The translations under genes were made by a program, and so were the position numbers. From Symbiodinium natans (Eukaryota; Sar; Dinophyceae; Suessiales; Symbiodiniaceae): a stretch of DNA of 64,000 nucleotides. The notes below the pieces were generated by a model. The model did no database searches and was not told the origin of the DNA. It saw only the letters and a list, made by a program, of their open reading frames with translations. The stretch is taken from assembly GCA_905221605.1 (NCBI GenBank), contig CAJNDS010002220.1, positions 399,871 to 463,870 of the forward strand. The letters are read 5' to 3'. Of the stretch, positions 48,509 through 60,094 are shown piece by piece (positions within the stretch are counted from its first letter, which is position 1; the number at the start of each line of letters is the position of its first letter).

Positions 48509-49142
48509 CATGTAGGGTTTTGGGTTTCCAGATTTCACAGGGTTCCTGAATAAACCCTAAAACCTACGCACGCAACCCGAAACCCATAAGGCGACACTCA
48601 GAACCCTCAACCCGAAACGCTAGGCTAAGGGTTCTGGATTTGACTGGGTCTCTGGCGTCGGAGGTCACGAGGTTGCCTAAACTCCAAAATGGATGAAACT
48701 CGCAAGCCCCCCAAAATCCGGTTGAGGGTAAACCCTACACCCTCAACCGTTAACCCTAAACCCTAAACCCTAAACCCTACATTGCGAGATTTAGAACCGA
48801 TCACTGGGAGTCTTGGCCCTCCTGGCAACAGAGCAGCAGAGAACCTGAGACTCAGCCGAGGATTCATGCAGGTGTGTGTGTGTGTATATATACACGTATA
48901 GTACATATATACATATATATGTATATGTATACATGTGTGTAACATTGGGTGCACAGACTTAATAAGAGTACTTTCCGAAACCCAAGAGCAATACTCAGCA
49001 CTACCAACAAAATCCTTCTATGTGGTTCGTCGGAGGTTGCGTTTAGGGTTCAGGGCTTACAGGCTTACAGGGCGGGTTTCGATACCTTTCCCTTGGTTCG
49101 AACTAGAGTAACCCTGCAGCCCCTACTTATGGCTAGCCCTGA

Positions 49143-49269
49143 ATGTTCAAGCAGGGGTGCGAGAAAGCAAGACGGTGTTTTGACTCTGGAGAATCGGCTG
49201 ATCTCAGAGTTCACCCAACAGTCGGACAAGTTTCACAGCAGTTCTCAGAAAAGCAACAACTCGTTCTAG
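49143..49269 (+). CDS. Exon-like island ending in a stop, + strand
   Basis: DGVLTLENRLISEFTQQSDK then FHSSSQKSNNSF and TAG. A second frame is also open across it, so the call is weak. Confidence 0.35.
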
Positions 49270-49899
49270 GGTTCTTAAGGGAGGGGGAGCCGCAGAGAGT
49301 AGTGGGGAGTATTAGTGAACCTTGGGTGAAACACCCCCCCCACTTGAACCACCCTAAACCCTTAACCCTAAACCCTAAACCCTGCAGAACCCTATGAACT
49401 CTGCCAAGCTCAATGGCTTCGCAGAAGTTGTTCTCTTGGTCTTCCATCGGGGTTGGCTCACTGTCGAGGCGGGGCACCCCCAGTCTGTGTCTTAAAACCA
49501 GGGTCCGCAAATAGGGTTTAGGGTCTAGGGTTTAGGGTTTAGGGTTTAGGGTTTAGGGTTGAGACTTTAGGGGCCCTTGGGATATGTTATATCTCTTTTT
49601 TGGATTTTAAGAGGATTCAGATTGAGGGGTATGTTTTTAGCAAAGGGTTTTGAGGTGCCATCCCCCTAAACCCTAGACCCTAGACCCTAAACCCTAAACC
49701 CTAAACCCTATTAGGGTTTAGGGCGTTCAGGGTTTGCAGCATCGGTTGCCTCGGCTTCCGGAGCCCACCCTCTTGTCTGCCACATGGTATGCCGGATACT
49801 TCCATGCCCCCTTCTACCGGAACTCCTAAACCCTAAACCCTAAACCCTAAACCCTAAACTCTAAACCCTAAATGGAGCTGAGACGTGGCATACCCAAAG

Positions 49900-49956
49900 G
49901 ACGCAGCCAACGCCTGCAACGAACACGGCCTTTGCAGAGCCGAAGCTGGATCGGAT
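49900..49956 (+). CDS. Exon-like island between inverted telomere-like arrays
   Basis: ccaaag|GACGCAGCC opens DAANACNEHGLCRAEAGSD. CCCTAAA array on the left (49818-49872), TTTAGGG array on the right. A second frame from ATG at 49872 is also open. Confidence 0.4.
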
Positions 49957-50165
49957 CTAGGGTTTAGGGTTTAGGGTTTAGGGTTTAGGGTTTAGGGTTT
50001 AGGGTTTAGGGTTTAGGGTTTAGGGTTTAGGGTTTAGGGTTTAGGGTTTAGGGTTTAGGGTTTAGGGTTTAGGGTTTAGGGTTTAGGGTTTAGGGTTCAG
50101 GGTTCAGGGTTCAGGGTTCAGGGTTCAGGGTTCAGGGTTTAGGGCGTAGGGCTTAGGGCTTCGGG
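49957..50165 (+). repeat. TTTAGGG array turning into TTCAGGG
   Basis: About 20 TTTAGGG units, then six TTCAGGG units from 50096. The switch is abrupt, which points to local homogenisation of a variant. Confidence 0.93.
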
Positions 50166-50169
50166 TTTA

Positions 50170-50253
50170 GGGTTGATAAGGGTTGATAAGGGTTGATAAG
50201 GGTTGATAAGGGTTGATAAGGGTTGATAAGGGTTGATAAGGGTTGATAAGGGT
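50170..50253 (+). repeat. Ten-base tandem repeat GGGTTGATAA x8
   Basis: Eight perfect consecutive copies, directly adjoining telomere-like repeats on both sides. Confidence 0.95.
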
Positions 50254-50287
50254 GTAGGATTTAGGGTTTAGGGTCGGAGTCTTTCAG

Positions 50288-50385
50288 GGACTTGCATCTC
50301 AGAAGTTGTCGGTGTCGAGTCGAGAAAGCGGAAGATCCATGGCTCCGCAAAGCAGAGTGCGCACTCTCGCGGCCACGGGGATCCC
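50288..50385 (+). CDS. Exon-like island, unknown gene
   Basis: tttcag|GGACTTGCATCT opens GLASQKLSVSSRESGRSMAP then QSRVRTLAATGIP, up to cctag before TTTAGGG copies. Not recognised. Confidence 0.45.
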
Positions 50386-50867
50386 TAGGTTTAGGGTTTA
50401 GGGTTTAGGGTTTAGGGTTTAAGGTTTAGGGTTTAGGGTTTAGGGTTTAGGTTTGGGGTTTGGGGTCTAGGGCTTAGGGTTTACAAACCCTAAACCCAAA
50501 ATTCAGGCTCAAGATTTGGGGGTTTAGGTCTCAGGCTTTTGAGTTTCCAAACCCTGAACCCAAAATTCAGGCTCAACATGTTTGGGTTTAGGTCTCATGA
50601 TTTTGAGTTTTGGGCTTTGGTTGGGGGGAGGGGTTGGGTTTTTTCCATGGCCACTCAACCATAAATTAAGGTTCATGGGACCTTTCAGGTAGTGGTAAAA
50701 AGTAGGGCACCGTGTTGGACCCCTGACTCATTCATGAAGAACAACTGGGTAGGGTATTGGGAAAGTGTCTTTCCCTTAATTGGGTTTAAGCGGATCACTA
50801 AACCCTAAACCCTAAACCCCAATATTGAGGAATTTCTTTCGAAGGGTCTTAAGCGCCATCCTTTGAC

Positions 50868-50909
50868 TAGGCCGACTCAGCCAACTTCGACAAAAAGTCC
50901 ATCTTGGAT
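50868..50909 (+). CDS. Small terminal exon candidate
   Basis: gactag|GCCGACTCA reads ADSANFDKKSILD and stops at TGA. Overlapping frames remain open, so support is limited. Confidence 0.3.
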
Positions 50910-51423
50910 TGAAGAGGATCTTGTATGGGAAGATATTCTAGGACCCGGAGTAGGCCCTTTTTCCCTTTTTTTAGGGTTGGGGTTCCCTCATAATCCCCTT
51001 AAAACCAAAAAGGCTACCCTTTTTATTCCTAGTATTTCAGAGGTCTCAAGTTCCAGTCGGAAAACTGGGAAAACGTCATGGAAAAGTAAGTGGGGCTAAG
51101 AACCCCAATAGGAGCACGTGATCCTGCCTGCAACTACACATGAGCCTTCAAATCTGGTCAGTTTGTGCTTCGGTTCAAACACTAAATAAACCCTAAGCCC
51201 TAAACCCTAAACCCTAGACCCTAGACCCTAAAACCTAAACCCTAAACCCTAAACCCTAACCCCTAAAGTAAAGCTTCCATATCCTCAGAGGACAGGGCCG
51301 CTGCAACTACAGGAGAGTAACGTCTAGAACCTGCAACAATAGGGAACTGCTCGAACATGTGTAATTGCTCACCCAAACATGAAAATCATGAACACAGACT
51401 CAACTACTACATCATAGAAGGAA

Positions 51424-51628
51424 GTGTGTGGTGTGGGTGGCGTGGGAAGTGTGGGTGGTGTGGGTGGTGTGGGTGGTGTGGGTGGGGTGGGTGGGGTGGT
51501 GTGGCTGGGGTGGGTAGTGTGGGTGGTGTGGGTGGTGTGGGTGGGGTGGGTGGGGTGGGTGGTGTGGGTGGTGTGGGTGGTGTGGGTGTTTGGGTGTTTG
51601 GGTGTGTGGTTGCGGAGGTGTGGGTGTT

Positions 51629-51669
<41 letters not shown>

Positions 51670-51715
51670 CGGGCGGCGCACGTGGGTGTGGGTGTGGGTG
51701 TAGTTTGAGGGGGCC
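51424..51715. repeat. GTGTGGGTG minisatellite and 40 bp poly-G
   Basis: Nine-base GTGGGTGGT units (51424-51625) are followed by an uninterrupted G run (51630-51669) and GTGGGT copies. The long Gly/Val and Pro/His frames here are artefacts. Confidence 0.93.
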
Positions 51716-52977
51716 TCTTTTACAGTCCGTTCCTCATCCATCAGCGAGAAGCGTAGTTCGTCCCGCAGGATGACGATGCATGAACCTTCAAGTAGTAGAT
51801 TTAGTTCGGAGTTCACACGAATCTCGGGCCTGAGTTCAGGGGTGTATGGGTTCAGGGTTCAGGTAGGGTGTAGGAGTTTGGGACTTAGTAAACCGACCCG
51901 TCGGCCGGCTTTTGACGGGAGTCCACGCACTCGCGGCCCGTCGTGATTTGAGCGTCAGTCTCAGCCTGAGCGTCAGTCTCAATCGATGGAGTTCTGAGCT
52001 GCCGATGGACGGTCCAACAGGGTGGTTGGAAACCCTTAAGCCCTAAAACCCTAAACCCTAAACCCTAAACCCTAAACCCTAAACCCTAAACCCTAAACCC
52101 TAAACCCTAAACCCTACACTCTAAACCAAACCCCAAGCTTGCGCTTGCCTGATTGAGGTCGAGGGCGGGGCTTTTCTAGGGTTTCGGGTTTAGGGTTTGG
52201 GGGGGGGGGGGGTAGTGCATGGTGGCATGAGTAGCGTGTGCCGTGAGTTTCTTGCGGTTTAGGGCCTCGGGTATTCAAGGCCGGGGCTGGTGTTATAGAG
52301 CCTTGGGATGAAGGGTTATGGCTAAGTTATGGCCCAAGATGTGGTCGACCCTAAACCCTAAATCCTAAACCCTAAACCCTGATTTTGCGTTTTAGTTCAG
52401 GGTTCAGGGTAGGGTTTCTCCATTCAGAACTGTTTAGGGTTTCGGGTTTAGGGTTTAGGGTTTAGGGTTTAGGGTTTAGGGTTTAGGGTTTAGGGTTTAG
52501 GGTTTAGGTTTTAGGGTTTAGGGACCGTTGCTTAAGCATCTGCTCGGAGCCCCGACAGCACGGCCTGCTTCGTTACAGGCATCCCGGTCCTGCGCCAGCA
52601 AGGCCTTCCTAAGCCAGACAGGAGACCCTGAATAAACGCTGAGTGTGGCTACATGGGCGCCTTTTAAGGGGCCCGTATGAACGGACCATGTAACTACCTC
52701 TAGAATAGAATACCCTGAACCCTATACCCTAAACCCTAAGCCCCTGAACCCTAAGCTCCGAAACTCTAAACCTCTAAACCCTATACCATTTGACCCGTGA
52801 ACAATCCATCCTAGGACACCCCCAAACCGAAACGTGGCTGCTTTCAGAACTTAGCTCGGTAGGCCTTTGGGAGACTGTATGTTTTCCCTTATTGTGTTCA
52901 AAAGGATCACGTTCAGGAATATTGTTCAGAGGGTTTGGGGGGGTCATCCTAGTTAGGCCAGCAAGCAGACCACTCTC

Positions 52978-53056
52978 TCAAACATTCACACCCTCACGCC
53001 CTCTCTCCCTCTCACTCGTTGTCCCCCTCCCCCCTCTATTTCTCCCTCTATCTCTC

Positions 53057-53091
<35 letters not shown>

Positions 53092-53125
53092 GTCTTTCTG
53101 TCTTTCTCTCCTCTCTCTCTTTTGA
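52978..53125. repeat. CT-rich microsatellite
   Basis: CTCTCTCT runs with CCCT interruptions; the Leu/Ser and Arg/Glu frames over it are low-complexity artefacts. Confidence 0.9.
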
Positions 53126-53770
53126 GTGTAGGGTCCAGGGCTTAGAAAACTAGATCTGTAGGGAGCCATAGCGAAAGTCTAAAACTCCCAACATGGGGTG
53201 TTGGATTTTGGGACAGACAGTGCGCCGCTGCTCAAAGGTGTTCACGTTTGGTTCCTAAGAACCTTGAGCTTGGACCGACATCTGTGCCCCTAGGAGCCAG
53301 GGAGCTTCGGGTTTAGGGTTTAGGGTTTTGGGGTCAGGTTCCTGATGCACCGCATTGCGCGAAACAGGGTTGGGTCAAAACTCCCTCACACGCCTGGACC
53401 CTAAACCTAAACGACCGCAAACGTGCGTGAAGCCTTGCTGGAGGGACGTACGCGCACACACTCGGACGACTGCTGCAGGCAGGCCGAGAAAAAATCTCCA
53501 ACATTCCCCTGATCCCCAAGCCTAAACCGTACAGAGCAGAATCCGCCATGATTCCTGGGACCTTGCTGGGGTTGATCCGGAAGTCGTGTTCAAGATCCCT
53601 AGTAAGCCCTATCTAGGCCACATGTTTTTGGAAGTCGGTTTGGGGATCCGGCGATGAGAAGGGTTCGGGTTTCCGGGTTCTGGGATCGAAACCCTTAGGG
53701 TTTAGGGTTTAAGGTTTAGGGTTTAGGGTTTAGGGTTTAGGGTTTAGGGTAGTACGGCCCCTAAATCAAG

Positions 53771-53818
53771 GGTCAGATCGCCGTCGGGCTCGACCCCATG
53801 CCCTTCATCCCGAAGTCC
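53771..53818 (+). CDS. Exon-like island, unknown gene
   Basis: tcaag|GGTCAGATCGCC opens GQIAVGLDPMPFIPKS. The composition looks coding. Telomere-like copies lie on both sides. Confidence 0.4.
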
Positions 53819-54164
53819 GGTTGTTTAGGGGTTTGGGGATTTAGGGGTTAAGGGGTTTAAGGATTTAAGGGTTTAGGGTTTAGGGTCCCCCCAAACCAAT
53901 CTATGTTGCACCGGCGCCTGCAGGGACACACTCAGTACCCCAAACCCAAACGCTTATGCTCAACGCCCTCAAACAGCTCACCCATTATTTATCCCGACAA
54001 CCCTAAACCCTAAACCCTAAACCCTATACCCTATAAGTACCTAGGACCCAGAGAAGGCCACGAGCCCCTTCAGACCCCAAGACTATGGGGTCGGTTTAGG
54101 GTTTAGGGTTTAGGAGTTGGCCCCCAAGAAGTGAGACTCCCGAAGCCCTCCCGAAACCCCAAGT

Positions 54165-54287
54165 GCCGCAGAGGCCATGAAAGGTGGGAGCAAAGACCAG
54201 GACGACTTGGATGCCCTCTTTACCGTGGACACCAAGGGGTATCCGGCTCGGATGAGCGGACGGCAGAGGGGTCGGAGTGGCGCTATT
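54165..54287 (+). CDS. Exon-like island, unknown gene
   Basis: Open frame AAEAMKGGSKDQDDLDALFT then VDTKGYPARMSGRQRGR, between TTTAGGG copies. It contains a charged, likely helical segment. Not recognised. Confidence 0.45.
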
Positions 54288-54341
54288 TCTGGGCTTGGTG
54301 TGTGTTTGGGGTTTAGGGCCATTGGTTGAAGGGGTTTTCAC

Positions 54342-54444
54342 TTGGGATGTTGCCCCCTTATCCTAACAGTCCTTAATAGGGGATTACAGTACCCCACATG
54401 ATAATCCCTATTCAGGACTGTTAGAAAAAGTGGGAACATCCCAA
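54342..54444. mobile_element. MITE-like inverted repeat, family A, copy 1
   Basis: Ends TTGGGATGTTGCCCCCTTAT and the complement of GTGGGAACATCCCAA are inverted, with AACAGTCCTTAAT inside. Flanks GGGTTTTCA and GGGTTTTTT may be a decayed 9 bp duplication. Confidence 0.7.
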
Positions 54445-54569
54445 GGGTTTTTTTGTTAAAAACTCGGCTCCGTTATGTCAAGGATGGGGAACATCACCCT
54501 TGTGTTGTCCTCACAAGCCTCGCTACTTCTCTTTTTGCGGCTGTCACTGCAACTAAAGGTACTTTGCTA

Positions 54570-54662
54570 ACCCTAAACCCTAAACCCTAAACCCTAAACC
54601 CTAAACCCTAAACCCTAAACCCTAAACCCTAAACCCTAAACCCTAAACCCTAAACCCTAAAT
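54570..54662 (-). repeat. CCCTAAA array
   Basis: Thirteen perfect units. Confidence 0.95.
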
Positions 54663-55186
54663 CCAAATCCTTAAACCCCAAAACCCTTAACCCTTGAGGG
54701 CCTCAAAGCCCTGCCGGCTTCCACCTGAGGCCCGAAAGCCGGTTTGGGGTTTAGGATGTGGGGTTTAAGGCGTAGGGCTTAGGGTGGTTTAGGGCTTAGG
54801 GTTTGGAAACTTTTCCTCTGCGCAGGTAGGTAGAGCTTTTTTTTTTGGTTTGATTTGGGCTGGCAAAGCTAGAAGTGAGACGCCCAAACCCCAAACCCCA
54901 CACCCTACACCCTACACCCTAAGTTATGTAAGCGCAGCCTCGAATGCCCTGAGGTCCTGCGAAGGGCTCTCGCAAGCGCCAGGGCCCGAGAAGAGCTCTG
55001 GGCACCTACTTGAGGGCATGGGGTCTTAGGGGTTTTTCGGGCGGCTTTAAGGGGCCAGTGGCCTCCAACCGCTGGCCCTGAGCATTCAAACCAAAACGCT
55101 AAAACCCTCAACCCTCAACCCTAAACCCTAAACCACCCTGGTTGGGAAGGAAGATTTCGGAGAGGCGTCCCTACTTGGAGGTGCAA

Positions 55187-55293
55187 GGTACTTATCAACC
55201 AATTATAACTGTAAAAGTGCCGCACTTGTATATACGCCCAACATGGTCAAAATTTGGGCTAGTAGTACAGTTATCATTGTTGAATAAAGTACC
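55187..55293. mobile_element. MITE-like inverted repeat, family C, copy 3
   Basis: GGTACTTATCAACCAATTAT plus AACTGTA at the left is mirrored by TACAGTTATCATTGTTGAAT plus AAAGTACC at the right. Best preserved copy of family C. Confidence 0.65.
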
Positions 55294-55370
55294 ATGGACC
55301 TTTGTCTTCAAGATGTCCAAGACAAAGCCCGGGCCCAGCGGATTCGTTTGGTAGGGTTTAGGGTTTTGGG

Positions 55371-55453
55371 TGGGATGTTCCCCCTTATACCAACAGGCCT
55401 GAATAGAATCCCTATCAAGGACTGTTAGTACGAGGTACAAGGGGACCTCCCAA
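55371..55453. mobile_element. MITE-like inverted repeat, family A, copy 2
   Basis: TGGGATGTTCCCCCTTATAC at the left and GGGGACCTCCCAA at the right, with the family's ACTGTTAGTA core. Shortened to 83 bp. Flanked by GGTTTTGGG and GATTTGGGG. Confidence 0.6.
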
Positions 55454-56071
55454 GATTTGGGGTTTAAGCTTTAGGTATTGGGTTTTGGGTTTTGGGCATT
55501 CTTGGAGTTATAAACTTTTCGGCTACCTGCTTCCATAACGCCTTAAAATCCGAAACAAGTTGGTTGGCTCGAGCTTTGTCTTCTGCCAGCGTCTGCTGGA
55601 GCGATCATATTGCAGGTTTCAATCAGACAGGGGGAACCGCTTGAAAGAAGACCCAATGCTACACAATCCCTACAGAAGGGGTAGCAAGCCCGGATAGGGT
55701 CCCCTTTTTACGGTTTTGGCTCCCAATGAATGCTTCTCCTCTGTTCCACGTGACAGATGATGGTGCTAGGATTTTGGCCTTAGCTTCGCCTGGAAACCCT
55801 GTTCCAGAATAGCCCCTTGGCACAGAATCCCAGTTGTAAGTCTACTCATAACCTACTCAGAGGAGTTTAGGGTTTAGGGTTTAGGGTTTAATTGCGGTGA
55901 GAAGTACCCGGAACCTCCTAGTAGCCCCTTATTCCTCCACTCTTCTGTGAGATTCACTCGGTGTTGGGCGTTAGGCGTCCTCCATCCGACTTCTGGGCTT
56001 TAGGCCTTGTGCAGTACCGGGTGAGGGTTGTTAGGGTATAGGGTTTCTATACAGAGGGTTTAGGGTTTGTG

Positions 56072-56189
56072 GGTTTAGGGTTTAGGGTTTAGGGTTTAGG
56101 GTTTAGGGTTTAGGGTTTAGGGTTTAGGGTTTAGGGTTTAGGGTTTAGGGTTTAGGGTTTAGGGTTTAGGGTTTAGGGTTTAGGGGGTG
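56072..56189 (+). repeat. TTTAGGG array
   Basis: Sixteen perfect units, followed by a short island (56203-56262, open in two frames) and a second array at 56278-56441. Confidence 0.95.
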
Positions 56190-56277
56190 CAGGGCTTATG
56201 AAAGCCAGGTCGCGCAAGGAGATTGCGCGGGCCAAGATCTTCAGAGAGCCCAGGTGGCATTCAGTGCTTACAGGAAT

Positions 56278-56441
56278 GTTTAGGGTTTAGGGTTTGGGTT
56301 TTGGGTTTAGGGTTTAGGGTTTAGGGTTTAGGGTTTAGGGTTTAGGGTTTAGGGTTTAGGGCTTAGGGTTTAGGGTTTAGGGTTTAGGGTTTAGGGTTTA
56401 GGGTTTAGGGTTTAGGGTTTAGGGTTTAGGGTTTAGGGTTT
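56278..56441 (+). repeat. TTTAGGG array
   Basis: More than 20 units with one GGGCTTAGGG variant. It has the same orientation as its neighbour at 56072, so here the island is not flanked by inverted arrays. Confidence 0.95.
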
Positions 56442-57565
56442 CAGAAAGGCCCGCAGCCTCCCAACCGAAGCCCTTTAATCCCTCAGCCCAAGAATAGGGG
56501 CCAGGGCCCTCGGCCTGGGTGAGCATTTGGGTTTTCAGAGTTGAGGGCTCAAGAAGTGGTCAGTTCCTTCCTAGGTCCCCATAGATAGCACGGCCCCTTC
56601 CTTTCATTGCGGGCACCCTTCCCCGCAACAGCCATGGCCTAGAGCGAAGACCATGCAGGATGACCTCAGCTAAGGGTTTAGGGTTTAGGGTTCAGGGCCT
56701 CTAGGCCCTCCACCAAGGACGGTTCAGGGGAGACCTCCTTGCCCCAAAAGCAGAGCGAGGTTCCCTTGCCATTCCTTCAAGCCGCTGTAGACTCTAGGGT
56801 AAAGGATAGCCCCGAGCTCGAATCAAATTTAGGATCGAGGCCTTCATCATCTAAAATAGGGCTTTGGGGATATTATTGTATAATTAAGAGGGACTATTGG
56901 TAGTTATTCCGACCCCTATGTGAGTGTGACAGTACACGCACCGCCATACTGTTCGGCTCTTCCATGATTCTACCATTCTACGATTCTACGACTCTAATCA
57001 GTCTGCCACTCTATTCTTGAAGAAATAAATTCGAGAGTCTGCCAGTCAAATGAAGCCAATGTACCATTACATATTCTGTTTACAGCATCTTAACAAAAAC
57101 TGCGCATGCCATTGTTCTAGTATCCTTAAAGTACACCATTAAGCAAACCTACTGTGTCATGGTTATGTTGGTGTGTAATTCGCTCCGTTATTGGTTTAGT
57201 CAAATTACTCTGCCATTATGCAATGCTGATGCTGCTTTGGTTGATGGGCAAACAACGCTTGCCTTGCACTTGAAAAAAACTCTGCCATTATGCAATTTTG
57301 GCGCTATGCGTTTTTGTCTTGTGCTGTGGCCTCAATAGCTGTTATGTCATTCATTCTAATTCTTGTTCTACCCGTCCATTGTACACCTGCCATATGGGGG
57401 TTTCTGAAAATAGGGGTACTGTACCCTTTTTGGGGGTCCCTTTAAAGGGGGTCCCTTTTAAGGGTATTCTATTCTATTTGGGGTTGAACAGGGCTAAACC
57501 CAAAACCCTAGACCCCAGACCCTAACCCTTCAATTTTGGGATCTACCCATATTCACCATCCTAAG

Positions 57566-57640
57566 GAGAAGGGCCCGGATCTGGGCCTGTCTGGTTACGA
57601 AGAGGCGTGGCGGACACTCGTGGCGAATGACAAGCAGTTG
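57566..57640 (+). CDS. Exon with AG|G acceptor and GTGAGG donor, unknown gene
   Basis: cctaag|GAGAAGGGC to CAGTTG|GTGAGG gives 25 codons, EKGPDLGLSGYEEAWRTLVA then NDKQL. Both splice sites are good and the flanks are CCCTA-type left and TTTAGGG right. Not recognised. Confidence 0.6.
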
Positions 57641-57851
57641 GTGAGGGAGTTGCGAAATTGAAGGGCATGTTGAAGTTAGGGAATGTTTAGGGTCCAGGGT
57701 TTTGGGTTTCGAGATTAGGGTTGAATGTTTAGGGCTTCGGGCGTGTAGGGGCTTTAGGGACTTTAGGGGCTTTAGGGGGTTTTAGGGGCTTTAAGGGCTT
57801 TAGGGGCTGGCCCTAGGGGCTTTGGGGCTCAGGGTGTTTTAGGCCTTGGGG

Positions 57852-57952
57852 TTGGGATGTTCCCGCTTATACGAACAGTCCTTAATCAGAATTATAATTA
57901 GGGGTACTCGAATCCCTATTAAGGACTGTTCGTACAAGGGAGAACATCCCAA
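57852..57952. mobile_element. MITE-like inverted repeat, family A, copy 3
   Basis: TTGGGATGTTCCCGCTTATA mirrored by the complement of AAGGGAGAACATCCCAA, with CGAACAGTCCTTAAT against ATTAAGGACTGTTCG inside. CCTTGGGG and CCTTCGGGG flank it. Confidence 0.8.
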
Positions 57953-58337
57953 CCTTCGGGGTTTTAGGTTCAGGGTGTAAGGGTTTGAGGGTTTCGGGCT
58001 TCGATTTTTAGGAATTGGGGGCTTTGGGTTGGGGTCTAGGGCCCGGGTTTAGGGCTTATGCGAGACTCCGACTCGGGTTTTGGGCTTAGGGTGTAGGGTT
58101 TAGGGTTTAGGGTTTAGGGTTCAGGGTTCAGGGTTCAGGGTTTAGGGTAAGCTTTGGGTCTGTGGGGTTCTCGAAAGCCTTGAGCCTTTAATCTACTTCA
58201 CTTATCGGAAGGCCCAAAGTCAACCACAAACCCCAAAACCCCCAAGCCCAACAAACACTAAGCCCAAAACCCGAAATCCTGAAGCCGCAAAAGCGCTTAA
58301 GCCCTATGTAACCCTAAAGCCCTAACGACCGTAAAGC

Positions 58338-58437
58338 TTGGGATGTTCCCCCTTACACTAGCAGTCCTTAATAGGGATTATACTACCCCGATTATAATCC
58401 CTATTAAGGACTGCTAGTATAAGGGGGAACATCCCAA
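58338..58437. mobile_element. MITE-like inverted repeat, family A, copy 4
   Basis: Almost perfect 100 bp palindrome with TTGGGATGTTCCCCCTTACA ends and CTAGCAGTCCTTAATAGGGA arms. It would fold into one long hairpin. Youngest-looking copy. Confidence 0.85.
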
Positions 58438-58573
58438 CTTAAAGCCCCAAAATCCCTGAACCTTGAACCCTAAAACCCTAAAACCCTAAACCCGAAAACC
58501 CTAAACCCTAAGACCCAAAACCCAAAACCCTAAAACCCTGAAGCCCCACCACCTTGAGCGGCCACGGTCCGAC

Positions 58574-58629
58574 GAGGCCAAAGTTGCCCGGGCCACGCAG
58601 ACCTTGGAGAACAGGCCCTTGGCTCGGCT
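58574..58629 (+). CDS. Exon-like island, unknown gene
   Basis: gacgag|GCCAAAGTT opens AKVARATQTLENRPLARLW before GGTCTGTAG. CCCTAAAA copies lie left and TTTAGGGG copies right. Not recognised. Confidence 0.45.
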
Positions 58630-59596
58630 CTGGGGTCTGTAGTGTTTAGGGGCTTCGGGTTTAGGGGGTTTTGGGGGTTTAGGGTCTTTGGGTTTAGGGG
58701 TTTAGGGTTGGGGGGTTTAGGGGGTTTAGGGTTCAGGGTTAGGGGGTTTGGGGTTTAGGGTTTAGAGAGTTGTAGTTTAGGGCCTAGGGTTAGGGAGTTT
58801 AGCGTTCAGGGGTTGAGGTTTTTAGGGTTTAGGGGCTGGTGGTATATTTTTCATATGAAGAGGGTTACATTCAGGAGCACTTTTCAGACAGTTTTCAGGA
58901 GATCCGACCCAGGGTTCATAGGGTCGGGAAAGATTTAGGTTTTTTTTTTCGTTTGGGGGTGATTCTTACCTCCTTTAAAAGGGTTCTGAGGCATGGGCCC
59001 TTGGTTTGTCTAGGGTTTTTTCAGGGGTACATAAGGGGTAGTTACGATGAAGCTACCCTGAGACCTATAAAGAGCCCTAAGCCCTACTAAACCCTTTAAG
59101 TCCCAGCACAAACCCTATAAAAAAAATAGGCGAAAAGCCCTCTTACCGATGCCGCCCCAAAAGCCCGATAAATCCCAGAACAAAACCATAAAGGGCCCAC
59201 ATAACTACCCAAACCCTAAACCCTAAACCCTAAACCCTAAACCCCAAACCCCCCCTTAGAGTATAGGGCTTAGGGATATACGTTTTAACTGGGTGTAGGA
59301 CTTCAGGGAGTCGATAGGTTCAAGAAGTTCGGGTTTCCGAGGCGAAGACCTCTTACCCTGCAGTTCCAATTTTTTGGGAAATAAGGAGGATATATCTCCC
59401 ATATATACATATGTCTCTAGAATATCTCTATATATATATGTATACATATATGTATACATATATATATATACATATATATGTACATATAGGCCTTTTTATA
59501 GTCCCTATATACCTGTATAAGTAGCCCCAATGTAGCCCCTAAGGTCCCTCACTGGTATGAGGGTCCCTCCTGTCAGTCTTCGGAGAATGGAGTTTG

Positions 59597-59709
59597 CTTG
59601 TGCCTAGGAGCTTCAGTTTAGGGTTTAGGGTTTAGGGTTTAGGGTTTAGGGTTTAGGGTTTAGGGTTTAGGGTTTTAGGGTTTTAGGGTTTAGGGTTCAG
59701 GGTTTAGGG
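59597..59709 (+). repeat. TTTAGGG array interrupted by a TRIM element
   Basis: The array runs up to 59709 and resumes in part (TAGGGTTTAGG) at 60210 after the inserted element. Confidence 0.9.
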
Positions 59710-59825
59710 TGTGAATGACCTTATTCCCTGGTCATTGTGCCCACCCATGCCAGCGAACATGCCCATCACTTCGGGCACCGCTGCTGACATGACGCGTGCA
59801 CCTTAAGGGCCGTGCACCTTCCGCA
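59710..59825 (-). repeat. TRIM 3' terminal repeat
   Basis: 116 bp, about six differences from its partner (for example AGCGAAC against AGTGAGC, and one extra C). Confidence 0.85.
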
Positions 59826-59836
59826 CTCCCCCCTTT
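59826..59836 (-). other. TRIM polypurine tract
   Basis: AAAGGGGGGAG on the - strand, eleven pure purines next to the 3' terminal repeat. Confidence 0.75.
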
Positions 59837-60079
59837 GGCACAGCCAAAGCCCCCACCAACAGCGGCCGAAAGGTGTGCGCCACCCAACCTTTCCGTTAGG
59901 CGCTCGCTGTTAACCTGCCAGCCACCTCTGCAATGCCACCCATGGACAAAGCTGCCCCTAGAGCCCAGGCCACCCCCGCAGCACTTTTGCTTTGGTCCAG
60001 GCAACCTCTCCTATTCCCAGCAACCCCCACCGGATGGACCCTTGCCCTGGCCAGCACCACACGCGCAGTGTCGCGTGAA

Positions 60080-60094
60080 CTTGGGCTCATAACC
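60080..60094 (-). other. TRIM primer binding site, half-tRNA type
   Basis: On the - strand it reads GGTTATGAGCCCAAG. The complement, CTTGGGCTCATAACC, looks like the 3' strand of an initiator tRNA anticodon arm with CAT in the loop. Confidence 0.7.

Noticed and set aside
51357-51816. Gly/Val- and Pro/His-rich reading frames
   Set aside because: They translate the GTGTGGGTG minisatellite and poly-G run.
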